Origin: Thermoplasmata archaeon
GTDB taxonomy: Archaea > Thermoplasmatota > Thermoplasmata > Methanomassiliicoccales > Methanomethylophilaceae
Direction: 5' to 3'
Assembly (NCBI GenBank): GCA_015063235.1
Contig: SUSW01000038.1
Span: 1 to 35,567 of the forward strand
DNA length: 35,567 nucleotides
Positions 1 to 8,113 of this stretch are shown here, piece after piece; position 1 is the stretch's first letter; the number at the start of each line of letters is the position of its first letter. The notes below the pieces were generated by a model, which was not told where the DNA came from, searched no databases, and worked only from the letters and a program-made list of their open reading frames with translations. Position numbers and translations under genes: made by a program.

Positions 1-216
1 AAGGGAACCGCCAATGCCCGCGTCCGTGACAAGGAGCGCTGGATGGCGACCATCAGGCCCATCCGTGACGAGCTGAAGACCCTCAGGGCCGAAGGCAAGA
101 TTTCACCCTCCGTCTACAGGCTTTACTACAGGAAGGCCAAGGGAGGAATGTTCAAGTCACGCAGGCACCTTAAGCAGCACATGATTGCTGCTGGACACCT
201 CAAGGAGGAGATCTGA
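1..216 (+). CDS. rpl19e: Ribosomal protein L19e (eL19), C-terminal part
   Basis: The window opens inside this gene. The 71 visible codons encode a very basic, helix-rich tail with RWMATIRPIRDELK and a YRLYYRKAKGG stretch, typical of the C-terminal half of archaeal eL19, a large-subunit protein. The TGA stop (214-216) shares its A with the ATG of the L18 gene, so the two are probably translationally coupled. The order L19e-L18-S5-L30-L15-secY is the standard archaeal spc operon, which supports the call. The N-terminal half lies upstream of the window. Confidence 0.93.
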   Translation, partial: KGTANARVRDKERWMATIRPIRDELKTLRAEGKISPSVYRLYYRKAKGGMFKSRRHLKQHMIAAGHLKEEI

Positions 217-716
217 TGGCAACAGGACCTAGATACAAAGTCGCATTCCGCAGAAGAAGAGAACTCCGTACCGACTACTATGCCCGTAAGAAGCTCCTCA
301 CAGCAAGAGAGACAAGGGCCGTCGTAAGGAGGTCCAACAAGAACATCTCCATCCAGTTCGCGGACTTCGCGATGGAGGGAGACAAGATCATCGCTTCTGC
401 ATCGACCAAGGAGCTCAAGGCAATGGGATGGGAGTACTCATGCTCCTCAGTTCCCGCAGCTTACCTCGTTGGATACCTTGCAGGAAAGAGAGCAATCAAA
501 GAAGGCGTCGAATACGCAGTACTCGACATCGGTATGCAGAAAGTCCAGCACGGCGGAGTCCTTTTCGCCACAGTTGCTGGAATGATCGAGGCAGGCCTCG
601 AGGTTCCCTGCAGCGAGGATGTTCTCCCCGAGGAGGACAGGCTCAAGGGAAAGCACATCGATGACGCGATGGAAGCGGCAATCGACAGCATCAAACAGAA
701 GATGGAGGCTGATTAA
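216..716 (+). CDS. rpl18: Ribosomal protein L18 (uL18)
   Basis: This 166-residue basic protein starts with MATGPRYKVAFRRRRE and has the internal YLVGYLAGKRA segment characteristic of archaeal/eukaryotic L5/L18. uL18 binds 5S rRNA in the central protuberance of the 50S subunit. The ATG overlaps the stop of L19e by one base and the gene ends in TAA, one base before the S5 ATG. The length is close to the archaeal family norm. An antisense frame and a second forward frame inside the gene are shadows. Confidence 0.95.
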   Translation: MATGPRYKVAFRRRRELRTDYYARKKLLTARETRAVVRRSNKNISIQFADFAMEGDKIIASASTKELKAMGWEYSCSSVPAAYLVGYLAGKRAIKEGVEYAVLDIGMQKVQHGGVLFATVAGMIEAGLEVPCSEDVLPEEDRLKGKHIDDAMEAAIDSIKQKMEAD

Positions 717-717
717 A

Positions 718-1398
718 ATGGCTGACTGGGTTCCTAAGACAAGGCTCGGACAGATGGTCCTCAACGGCGAGATCACCACAATGAGTGACGCCCTGGCGAC
801 CAAATTGCCTCTCCGTGAGCCCGAGATCGTGGATATCCTGCTCCCCGACCTCCAGGACGAAGTCATCGACCTGAACATGGTTCAGAGGATGACCGACTCC
901 GGAAGGAGGGTCAGGTTCGCCGTTACCTGCATTGTAGGAAACGGAGACGGATTCATCGGATACGGAAGGGCAAAGGGAAAAGAAGTCGGACCTTCCATCA
1001 AGAAGGCTATCGACAATGCGAAACTGAACATGATCGAGATCAAAAGGGGATGCGGTTCCTGGCAGTGCGGATGTGGAAACCCCCACAGTCTGCCTTTCGA
1101 GGTACAGGGGTCCACCGGATCCGTCACTGTTACACTGAAGCCCGCACCCCGCGGAGTTTCACTTGCAGTCGGTGACGTCGCGAAGAGTCTGCTGACCCTC
1201 GCCGGCGTCCAGGATGCATGGGGATTCGCAAGAGGAAACACAAAGACAAAGGTCAACTACGCAATGGCGACCTTCGAGGCTCTGAAGATGACATCCCGCA
1301 TGAGGGTCACCGACGAGCAGGCGAAGAACCTGAACATCGTTTCCGGACCTACCGGAATCAAGTTCGCTGAGACCGATGTCGACACACAGGAGGAGTGA
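718..1398 (+). CDS. rps5: Ribosomal protein S5 (uS5)
   Basis: Encodes 226 residues. The N-terminal double-stranded-RNA-binding S5 domain contains the hallmark GNGDGFIGYGRAKGKEVGP and the C-terminal domain has GVSLAVGDVAKSLLTLAG, as in archaeal S5. It belongs to the 30S subunit and contributes to decoding accuracy. The frame is open further upstream, but the ATG at 718 is the natural start: it follows the L18 stop by one base and gives the conserved MADWVPKTRLG beginning. The TGA stop is followed two bases later by the L30 start. Confidence 0.95.
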   Translation: MADWVPKTRLGQMVLNGEITTMSDALATKLPLREPEIVDILLPDLQDEVIDLNMVQRMTDSGRRVRFAVTCIVGNGDGFIGYGRAKGKEVGPSIKKAIDNAKLNMIEIKRGCGSWQCGCGNPHSLPFEVQGSTGSVTVTLKPAPRGVSLAVGDVAKSLLTLAGVQDAWGFARGNTKTKVNYAMATFEALKMTSRMRVTDEQAKNLNIVSGPTGIKFAETDVDTQEE

Positions 1399-1400
1399 AG

Positions 1401-1865
1401 ATGACATACGCAGTTATCCGTGTACGTGGACAGCCCGATGTCAATTACAACATCGAGTACACCATGGGACTCCTCGGCCTGAACAAGGTCAACAACTGTG
1501 CTGTGATCCCCGAGAACCCCTCCACAAAGGGAATGCTCCAGGTAGTCAAGGACTACTGCACATGGGGGGAGATCGACGAGGCCACCCTGGCGGCACTCAT
1601 CCGCGCACGCGGAAAGGTAGTCGGAGACAAACCCCTCGACGATGCATACCTCAAGGAGAACTCCGAGTTCGCAACAGTCGACGAGATGGCCAAGGCCATC
1701 ATCGAGAATAACTACAAGATGAAAGATGTTGACGGCGCAAAACCTATATTCCGCCTCCACCCACCCGTTAAGGGATACGAGGGGAACAAGCGCTCATTCC
1801 AGAACGGAGGAGCACTCGGATACAGGGGAGCAAAGATCAACGATCTTATCAACAGGATGATCTGA
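1401..1865 (+). CDS. rpl30: Ribosomal protein L30 (uL30)
   Basis: The 154-residue product begins MTYAVIRVRGQPDVNYNIEYT, the start of archaeal/eukaryotic L30/L7, which is longer than bacterial L30. It is a 50S subunit component. ATG 1401 is chosen over the in-frame GTG at 1395 because the strong AGGAGGAG Shine-Dalgarno (1388-1395) is then correctly spaced and the family start is reproduced. The gene lies between S5 and L15 as in other archaeal spc operons. Confidence 0.94.
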   Translation: MTYAVIRVRGQPDVNYNIEYTMGLLGLNKVNNCAVIPENPSTKGMLQVVKDYCTWGEIDEATLAALIRARGKVVGDKPLDDAYLKENSEFATVDEMAKAIIENNYKMKDVDGAKPIFRLHPPVKGYEGNKRSFQNGGALGYRGAKINDLINRMI

Positions 1866-1875
1866 GGTGTGAAAT

Positions 1876-2298
1876 ATGCCAAGCAGAACCAAGAAATTCA
1901 GGGGATACAGGACTCACGGACGCGGAAAGAAGTCCGGACGTGGAGCAGGTATCATCGGTGGACACGGTATGGCCGGATACGGCAAGACTGGAAAAATCGG
2001 AATGCTGAAAGAGGACAGGAACTACTTCGGTCGCCACGGTTTCAAGAGACCTCAGTGCACTGTTGAAGCAAACCGCACAATCAACGTCGGCGAGCTGTCC
2101 GAGAAGATCGAGACCTTCGTCGCAATGGGATTCGCCTCCAAAGAGGGAGATGCCTACAAGCTCGACCTCACAGAGGCTGGAATCGACAAGCTGCTCGGAA
2201 ACGGAAACATCGACTTCGCAGTCAATGTGACGGTCGATTCCGTGTCCGAGAAGGCTCGCGAGAAGATCGAGGCAGCAGGCGGTTCAATCGCCGAATGA
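1876..2298 (+). CDS. rpl15: Ribosomal protein L15 (uL15)
   Basis: The 140-residue product has the glycine- and arginine-rich N-terminus typical of uL15 (RGYRTHGRGKKSGRGAG, then GGHGMAGYGKTGK), which threads into 23S rRNA. The C-terminal half is a compact domain. It lies directly before secY, its conserved position in both archaeal and bacterial spc operons. It ends in TGA, 23 bases before the secY start. Confidence 0.95.
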   Translation: MPSRTKKFRGYRTHGRGKKSGRGAGIIGGHGMAGYGKTGKIGMLKEDRNYFGRHGFKRPQCTVEANRTINVGELSEKIETFVAMGFASKEGDAYKLDLTEAGIDKLLGNGNIDFAVNVTVDSVSEKAREKIEAAGGSIAE

Positions 2299-2321
2299 AA
2301 ATATCGGGAAGGTAGAAAGAG

Positions 2322-3848
2322 ATGGAAGAAACACAGAGCCTGTTGTACAAGATTAAGCCCTTGTCCGACAGGCTACCCTCCGTCAAGAGGCCCGAAGGCC
2401 ATGTGCACTTCAGGACCAAAATGATGTGGGTAATAGTCGTATTGGTGCTCTATTTCGTCATGACGAATGTGTACCTCTACGGCCTCGACAGGTCGACTAT
2501 GCTCGACATATTCGCACAGTACAGAACTATCATGGCCGGTGCTTCCGGATCGCTACTGCAACTCGGTATAGGACCGATCGTTACAGCTTCGATTATAATG
2601 CAGCTGTTCGTCGGTGCAAAGATCATCAAACTGGATCTCACGAAACGTGACGACAAGGCATGTTACCAGTCTGTCCTCAAACTGCTGGTCATAGTGATGA
2701 TCGTCTTTGAGGCCATCCCGCAGGTCGCGGGATACCTCTCACCTTCCGCAGGACTGACAGGCGCAGTCGGCGATATAGGTGGAAGACTGATTCTCATATT
2801 GCAGCTGTTCGTGGGATCCTATATCATCTTCATGATGGATGAGGTGGTGTCTAAGTGGGGTATCGGAAGCGGTATCTCGCTGTTCATCGCAGCAGGAGTG
2901 GCGCAACAGCTATTCACAGGAACGTTCAACTGGGAGATGGTGGACATGGGCTCCATGGAGGTGCCCGGAGGTACCATACCCAGAGCGATCTATTACGTGT
3001 TCACCCTGTCACCCGCAGAGATGTCATCGTACGGTTACGAGTCTCTATTCCTCGGCAGCCCCAACCCGGTAATTGCGTTGGTAGGTACGATAGTGATATT
3101 CTTCGTGGTGGCGTATCTGGAATCGACACGTATCGAGCTCCCGTTGTCTCACGGCAACGCAAGGGGTGCACGCGGACGTTACCCGATCAAGTTGCTCTAC
3201 GCAAGCAACATCCCTGTCATCCTGATGTCTGCTCTGCTCGCTATCGTGAGCATGGTGGCATTGCTGCTCTACAGCAACAACTTCCTCAGCGGCATCCCGC
3301 TCATCGGACATAACGGAGCAATCGGTTATTTCGTGGACGGAAGCACGACTGCGGCAGGAGGATTGGCGTGGTATCTGTCAGCGCCCACAGGATTGGTGAG
3401 TTGGCTGATGCCTATCATAGACCCGGCGACATACGGTGACGGTATACACGGTCCGTTGCAGCATCTAGCTCACGTGGCAGTATACTTCTCGGTGATGGTC
3501 ATGGGTTCGATCCTGTTCGCTAAGTTCTGGGTCGAGACCACAAACCTCGGTCCAGAGGCAGTGGCCAAGCAGATCCAGAAGAGCGGTATGCAGATGCCCG
3601 GATTCCGTCGCGACCCCCGTGTCCTGAAACGTGTCCTTGAGAGGTATATCCCAACGATCACGATCATGTCGGGAGCCATCGTCGGAGCGCTAGCGGCCTT
3701 CGCGGATATGGTGGGAACTACCGGAAACGCAAGCGGAACAGGAGTTCTGCTGACAGTCGGTATCATCATCCACTTCTACGAGGCTATGGGACGCGAACAG
3801 ATGATGGAGATGAACCCCATGATGAGGGGATTCTTCGGTGGAGAGTGA
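2322..3848 (+). CDS. secY: Preprotein translocase subunit SecY
   Basis: A 508-residue polytopic membrane protein, the pore-forming subunit of the Sec translocon. About ten hydrophobic spans are visible, the first around residues 35-55. Family signatures include the plug-region text GIGPIVTASIIMQL, the WGIGSGISLFIAAGV stretch, a basic cytosolic loop (GNARGARGRYPIKLLYASNIPVIL) and the late FRRDPRVLKRVLERYIP loop, which matches the ribosome-contacting loop. It follows L15 as usual. In many euryarchaea adk comes next, but here the next gene is the EMC3-like protein. It ends in TGA. Confidence 0.96.
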   Translation: MEETQSLLYKIKPLSDRLPSVKRPEGHVHFRTKMMWVIVVLVLYFVMTNVYLYGLDRSTMLDIFAQYRTIMAGASGSLLQLGIGPIVTASIIMQLFVGAKIIKLDLTKRDDKACYQSVLKLLVIVMIVFEAIPQVAGYLSPSAGLTGAVGDIGGRLILILQLFVGSYIIFMMDEVVSKWGIGSGISLFIAAGVAQQLFTGTFNWEMVDMGSMEVPGGTIPRAIYYVFTLSPAEMSSYGYESLFLGSPNPVIALVGTIVIFFVVAYLESTRIELPLSHGNARGARGRYPIKLLYASNIPVILMSALLAIVSMVALLLYSNNFLSGIPLIGHNGAIGYFVDGSTTAAGGLAWYLSAPTGLVSWLMPIIDPATYGDGIHGPLQHLAHVAVYFSVMVMGSILFAKFWVETTNLGPEAVAKQIQKSGMQMPGFRRDPRVLKRVLERYIPTITIMSGAIVGALAAFADMVGTTGNASGTGVLLTVGIIIHFYEAMGREQMMEMNPMMRGFFGGE

Positions 3849-3852
3849 GTGA

Positions 3853-4602
3853 ATGGCGAATCCAGGAAGTCCAGAGAACATGGCAGCACTGAACCAGAAG
3901 CAGGCTCCGATGATGTCCAACAAGACAATGATCGGAATGCTTCTCGTGTTCGTCATCATGTTCGCAGTTGCCGGATTCAGGCAGCAGATCGGAGAGGCAC
4001 TGGATTTCGTGTTCAGGTTCATTGCATTCGACGGGGAATACCCCGTCCTCACGCTGTTCATCGCAGGTACGATCATGATTACGCTGGGAACCGTCATCAG
4101 GGGATTCCTTCAGAATCCTATCGAGATGGCAAGGAACCAGCAGATCCAGAGCGAGTTCAACAAGGAGCTCCGCCAGGCTAGGATTGAAAACAACCTCTTC
4201 AAGCTGAAGAAGCTTGAAGAGCTTCAACCCCAGATCATGTCGATGTCTATGAAGCAGAGCACAGACCAGATGAAGGTCATGCCTATAACGATGCTCTTCG
4301 TCATCCCCATCTATGCATGGGTATGGTACTTCCTTAGTACCGGAGACGGCGGGGCCGGCGGAGCATACTTCGGACCCGGCAATCCGATCTTTGACACGTA
4401 CGGCAGCGTGCATGTTCAGATGCCTTGGACAGCAATAGACCTGAATGCGACAGCGTTCTTGAACTTCCCCGTGTGGATATTCATCTATACGATGATCAGT
4501 TTGCCCATCGGACAGATTGAGAACAGGCTCATCAGGCTTCACCTCCTCAAGAAGGAGCTGGAGAAGCTTGACCGTGAGGCCCAACAGGCTGAGATCCTAT
4601 GA
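3853..4602 (+). CDS. EMC3/TMCO1 (DUF106) family membrane protein, archaeal YidC-like insertase
   Basis: A 249-residue membrane protein with a hydrophobic span near residues 25-45, another near 60-80, a charged coiled-coil-like cytosolic segment (NPIEMARNQQIQSEFNKELRQ onward, about 95-140) and further spans near 145-165 and 200-220. This arrangement, and the position between secY and cmk, are those of the archaeal DUF106 family, which belongs to the Oxa1 superfamily with YidC, EMC3 and TMCO1 and probably helps insert membrane proteins alongside SecY. It starts four bases after the secY stop and overlaps cmk by four bases (ATGA). Confidence 0.85.
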   Translation: MANPGSPENMAALNQKQAPMMSNKTMIGMLLVFVIMFAVAGFRQQIGEALDFVFRFIAFDGEYPVLTLFIAGTIMITLGTVIRGFLQNPIEMARNQQIQSEFNKELRQARIENNLFKLKKLEELQPQIMSMSMKQSTDQMKVMPITMLFVIPIYAWVWYFLSTGDGGAGGAYFGPGNPIFDTYGSVHVQMPWTAIDLNATAFLNFPVWIFIYTMISLPIGQIENRLIRLHLLKKELEKLDREAQQAEIL

Positions 4603-5132
4603 GAATAACCATAAGCGGTCCTCCCGGATCCGGGAAGACGACCGCCTGCAGCAAACTCTCCGAGATACTGGGGCTTAAGGCCGTGGTTTTCGGCAAGATA
4701 TTCCGCGAGCTTGCTGCAGAGAAAAACCTTTCACTGGTCGAGCTCGGCGCCATCGCCGAGCAAGACCCTTCTATTGACAAGATGATAGATTCTAGGATCC
4801 TGGATATCGCCAGAGAGAATGAGGACATCATCTTAGAATCAAGACTTTCTGCTTACATGTGCTCGCGCAACGGTATCTCTGCATTCAAGGTGTACATTGA
4901 TGCAAGCCCGGAGGTCCGTATCTCCAGGATCGGGGTCCGTGAGGGCGAGACATTCGACGATGCATATGCCAAGACTTTGGAACGCCAGAAATCTGAGGCC
5001 AAGAGATACAAGATGTACTACGATATCGATATCGAGGATAAGAGCGTGTACGATCTCATAATCAACACAGATGACCTGGACCCGGACCAAGTGGTAGCGA
5101 AGATCCTCGAAGCAGCAGGTGTTTCGAATTGA
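4599..5132 (+). CDS. cmk: Cytidylate kinase (archaeal type)
   Basis: A 177-residue P-loop kinase phosphorylating CMP/dCMP with ATP. The Walker A motif GPPGSGKTT lies at residues 7-15 and the protein is shorter than bacterial Cmk, as in archaea. Conserved segments include FGKIFRELA, a RLSAYMC nucleotide-binding region and DASPEVRISRI. It overlaps the upstream insertase gene (ATGA) and its TGA stop overlaps the next start (TTGA), so the three genes look translationally coupled. The cmk-cbf5 pair is conserved in archaea. Confidence 0.93.
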   Translation: MRITISGPPGSGKTTACSKLSEILGLKAVVFGKIFRELAAEKNLSLVELGAIAEQDPSIDKMIDSRILDIARENEDIILESRLSAYMCSRNGISAFKVYIDASPEVRISRIGVREGETFDDAYAKTLERQKSEAKRYKMYYDIDIEDKSVYDLIINTDDLDPDQVVAKILEAAGVSN

Positions 5133-6127
5133 TCGTGAAGGATCCGAATGCTATACCCGATAAATGGGGCAAGAGGCCGTCGGACCGTTCGGTCGGCGAG
5201 CTTCTCAAAGGCGGAGTGATAATTCTGGATAAGCCGTCAGGCCCTACTTCGCACCAGGCGACCGCATGGGTCAGGGATGCTTTAAAGGCTGAGAAGGTAG
5301 GGCACGGAGGTACGCTCGATCCTTATGTCAGCGGAGTACTCCCTATCACTCTCGGAAAGGCCACCCGTCTCACAGACATCGTCCTGTCCTCGGACAAGGA
5401 GTACATCTGCCTGATGAGGCTGCACGGCGACCGTCCCGAGAGCAGGATAAAGGCCGTCATATCGGAGTTCGTGGGAAAGATCTACCAGCTTCCTCCCGTA
5501 AGGTCCTCAATCAAGCGTCAGCTCAGGATCAGGACCATCAGGGAGATAGAGGTTCTGGATATCCGCGGACGCGATGTCCTGTTCAGGATGGAATGCGATG
5601 CCGGAACATACGCCAGGACGCTTTGCGTCGATATTGGTGACGTGTTGGGATGCGGAGCGAATATGGTGGAACTGAGGCGTACTCGCTCAGGTAAAATGAC
5701 GGAATCACGCGCAGTTCAGCTTCACGACATCAAGGATGCCTATGTGTTCTGGCAGCAGAACGGCCGTGAGGATTGGCTCAGAAGCATGCTTCAGCCGATG
5801 GAGGTCCTAGTGGAGCCTCTGCCGAAGGTCGTAGTCAAAGCTACTGCTGTGGATGCCATCTGCCACGGGGCGGATCTGAACATCTCCGGGATACATATGC
5901 TCGACGAGGACATCCGCAAGAATGCTCTGGTCGCGATGATGACTGCAAGAGGCGAGCTGATAGCCATCGGCCGTATGGCGATGTCATCATCCAAGATCAT
6001 GTCCACATCGCAGGGAAAAGCGGTGGATACCGAGAGGGTGTTCATGGAAGAGGGCCATTATCCTAGGATGTGGCGCTATTCCACGGATCTGCCTGAACTG
6101 ACAGAAGAGCCAGATTTCCCCGCCTAA
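5129..6127 (+). CDS. cbf5: tRNA/rRNA pseudouridine synthase Cbf5 (TruB family)
   Basis: The 332-residue length matches archaeal Cbf5, the catalytic subunit of H/ACA RNPs that can also form tRNA pseudouridine 55. The catalytic-aspartate motif is seen in VGHGGTLDPYVSGVLPI. Other TruB-family blocks are LDKPSGPTSHQ and AGTYARTLCVDIG. A C-terminal PUA domain begins near residue 230 (LPKVVVKATAVDAICHGADL). The start is uncertain: TTG 5129 overlaps the cmk stop, and an in-frame GTG lies at 5135. It ends the long operon with TAA. Confidence 0.94.
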   Translation: MIVKDPNAIPDKWGKRPSDRSVGELLKGGVIILDKPSGPTSHQATAWVRDALKAEKVGHGGTLDPYVSGVLPITLGKATRLTDIVLSSDKEYICLMRLHGDRPESRIKAVISEFVGKIYQLPPVRSSIKRQLRIRTIREIEVLDIRGRDVLFRMECDAGTYARTLCVDIGDVLGCGANMVELRRTRSGKMTESRAVQLHDIKDAYVFWQQNGREDWLRSMLQPMEVLVEPLPKVVVKATAVDAICHGADLNISGIHMLDEDIRKNALVAMMTARGELIAIGRMAMSSSKIMSTSQGKAVDTERVFMEEGHYPRMWRYSTDLPELTEEPDFPA

Positions 6128-6165
6128 ATGATTTATCTTTCTTTTGCCATAACCAAGCGATAGTC

Positions 6166-6504
6166 ATGTCTTTCTTCCAGAAGAGGACCCAGGTGTACGG
6201 ACCGGAGGTGCTGTCCATAGGTGATTTCGACCCTACAGCGGACGGTTTCTATAGGAACGTGGTCACGATCCCTCTGGAGATAAAGCACAATCAGCAGCTC
6301 TATGTCAGCGTAAAATCGGATAATCCCGTTGACATAGTGATCGCCAAGGATAATGTCTCTGCGGTGGCTCACAAGGACAGGCAGAAGGACATAGTGATGG
6401 GGCCGTATCCAACGGAGAAGCACGAAAGCATGGGGATAATCATCGCGGTGTTCCGCGGTGACAAGGCGACAGCCACAGTCGAAGCATGGACGGAAAAGAA
6501 ATGA
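6166..6504 (+). CDS. Hypothetical protein, 112 aa
   Basis: I do not recognise this protein. It is soluble, mixed-charge and probably beta-rich (alternating patterns such as QLYVSVKSDNPVDIVIAKDNVSAV and ATATVEAWTEKK), with no signal peptide and no cysteines. A possible TATA element (GATTTATCTT) about 35 bases upstream suggests a new transcription unit after cbf5. Its TGA stop overlaps an ATG of the following membrane-protein gene, so the two may work together. The beta-strand pattern resembles small secretion-independent sandwich domains, but no family is assigned. Confidence 0.7.
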   Translation: MSFFQKRTQVYGPEVLSIGDFDPTADGFYRNVVTIPLEIKHNQQLYVSVKSDNPVDIVIAKDNVSAVAHKDRQKDIVMGPYPTEKHESMGIIIAVFRGDKATATVEAWTEKK

Positions 6505-7610
6505 AGGGCGGCAATGTGAAGGCCAAGGTCCAGGGAGCGATGAACCTCAGGCTCCCGATCCATTCCGAGATCAATCTTCTGAGCAAGAGGGATGTCAGGA
6601 CGGCCATACTGTTCATAGTGCTGTTCATCGCATCCGCGATAATTTATTGGTTCATGATCTCCTATCAGGGCATATCCGTCTACAGGGCATTGCCTGTGAC
6701 CGCCGTCCCGTTTTTCGTGGTCGGCGCCATATACTACGTAATTAGGCGCAGGTTCTACGCGATGATATTCATCATAGTGGTCGCAATACTCTCGTATCTG
6801 ATCATGCCGGACAGCGTGCTTTACATAATCTACTTGCTGGTCTGCGCAGAGGGAGTCGCTCAGATGGTCGACATAATCCAGAGGTTCTCATTCTACAAGA
6901 TAATGGCATCCATCGAACGTGTGAACATCAAAGAGAATCCTTCGCTGATAGACAGGCTCGTGGTCTTTGTCTTTAACATCCCGGTGGATATCGATACCCG
7001 CAATCTGATGATAGACAAGAACATAATCATGGACAAGCTCCCATGGAAAGACATGATATTCTCCATGCTGCTGGCACTTCTGTTCTGCATGTTCCTGTGG
7101 ATCTATCTTTTCCTGAATCCCTCATTCTCGATAAACGTTACGGGCGTTCCTATCTATACGTTTACTATCGTGCTGTACCTGGCTATGATTGTGATGCCCT
7201 GCTCGATATTCAGCACGCTCAATGCGAGGATATCCACGGATTACCGCGACTTCAAGATCTACTCCGGATTCTTGGAAACTTTCAAGAAGATGTTCCTGCC
7301 TGTGTTCGCCGCGATGATTTTTCTCATCTCCGCAGTATCTTCCGGGCCGGACAATCTGTACTATGTCGCTATGTCCCTCGGGATGATAATCATCATGATC
7401 ATATTCACATCCATCATGTATTACACCAGCAACGAGGTGGAAGTGGTCAACGACATAGTTGATAAATGGGATACGTTCCACCCTACGAGCATATACTCGC
7501 AGTATTCCGAGAACGACAAGAGGGCATCATTGGATGACGGTGTGCCAGGGACTCCGAGGAGAAACCCCTCGGATTGTTTCATCCCTGACTTCAGAAACCG
7601 GGACCTTTGA
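6501..7610 (+). CDS. Hypothetical polytopic membrane protein
   Basis: About 369 residues with roughly eight hydrophobic spans (for example ILFIVLFIASAIIYWFMI, FVVGAIYYVI, MIFIIVVAILSYLIM, MLLALLFCMFLWIYLF and MIIIMIIFTSIMYY), and a 50-residue polar C-terminal tail. I do not recognise the family. ATG 6501 is chosen because it forms an ATGA overlap with the upstream 112-aa gene; an in-frame ATG at 6486 would add five residues. The last 20 bases overlap the convergent gene on the other strand. Confidence 0.72.
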   Translation: MKGGNVKAKVQGAMNLRLPIHSEINLLSKRDVRTAILFIVLFIASAIIYWFMISYQGISVYRALPVTAVPFFVVGAIYYVIRRRFYAMIFIIVVAILSYLIMPDSVLYIIYLLVCAEGVAQMVDIIQRFSFYKIMASIERVNIKENPSLIDRLVVFVFNIPVDIDTRNLMIDKNIIMDKLPWKDMIFSMLLALLFCMFLWIYLFLNPSFSINVTGVPIYTFTIVLYLAMIVMPCSIFSTLNARISTDYRDFKIYSGFLETFKKMFLPVFAAMIFLISAVSSGPDNLYYVAMSLGMIIIMIIFTSIMYYTSNEVEVVNDIVDKWDTFHPTSIYSQYSENDKRASLDDGVPGTPRRNPSDCFIPDFRNRDL

Positions 7611-8034
7611 AATTCGAGTTCAGCTGTCCAGGCTTGTTAAGAGAGTTTATGATGGGCATGAAGACCTGTCCTGATGACATGCCGGGGGTCTTGTTAAGAC
7701 CAATCAGTTCCGGTTCGTGATAATTGGTGATGATAACCTGGTACTTCTGCCTGGTATCCTCGATCTCCACTACGGGGACTTCAAGCTCCTTGAGCGTAGC
7801 TAGCGTGGCATCGGCAAGGTCCTGGATATCCTCAGGGGAGACGTCGTCGTCCAGCCTGATGAAGAACGTGTGCTCCTCAGTCTGAGGGTTGAAAAGGTAT
7901 TCCACCTTGGATCCGGATACGATATCCTTGAACTTCTTTCCCTTCTCATCGTCGGACATGAGCTCAAGCATACGTTCCTTCCAGGTGTTGGGGATGTCGA
8001 TGTAAATCGCTTCCTTTCCGAGAATCTTCCACAT
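7591..8034 (-). CDS. Hypothetical protein, 147 aa
   Basis: A soluble acidic protein starting MWKILGKEAIYIDIPNTWKERM, with an N-terminal alpha/beta segment, an FFIRLDDDVSPEDIQ region and a flexible Gly/Asn/Pro-rich tail. No family is recognised. The frame stays open to 8151, but that would run across the divergent trpS start. ATG 8034 fits better because a TATA-like ATTTATAC (8056-8063, read on -) lies about 22 bases upstream, consistent with a leaderless transcript. The 3' end overlaps the convergent membrane-protein gene by 20 bases. Confidence 0.7.
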   Translation of the reverse strand: MWKILGKEAIYIDIPNTWKERMLELMSDDEKGKKFKDIVSGSKVEYLFNPQTEEHTFFIRLDDDVSPEDIQDLADATLATLKELEVPVVEIEDTRQKYQVIITNYHEPELIGLNKTPGMSSGQVFMPIINSLNKPGQLNSNFKGPGF

Positions 8035-8113
8035 GCCGGCAAAATCGGCTGACCCGTATAAATCCTTAACCGCGCGCACTCTTTTATTTAGAAGGAAAGG
8101 ATAACGGGCAGTC

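Noticed and set aside
447-878. Long minus-strand open frame across L18 and S5
   Set aside because: It is antisense to two certain ribosomal genes and has no family-like sequence; its openness comes from the codon bias of the sense strand.
3784-4584. 266-codon minus-strand frame opposite the EMC3-like gene
   Set aside because: Antisense shadow: the plus-strand gene is clearly conserved and overlaps with cmk as in other archaea.
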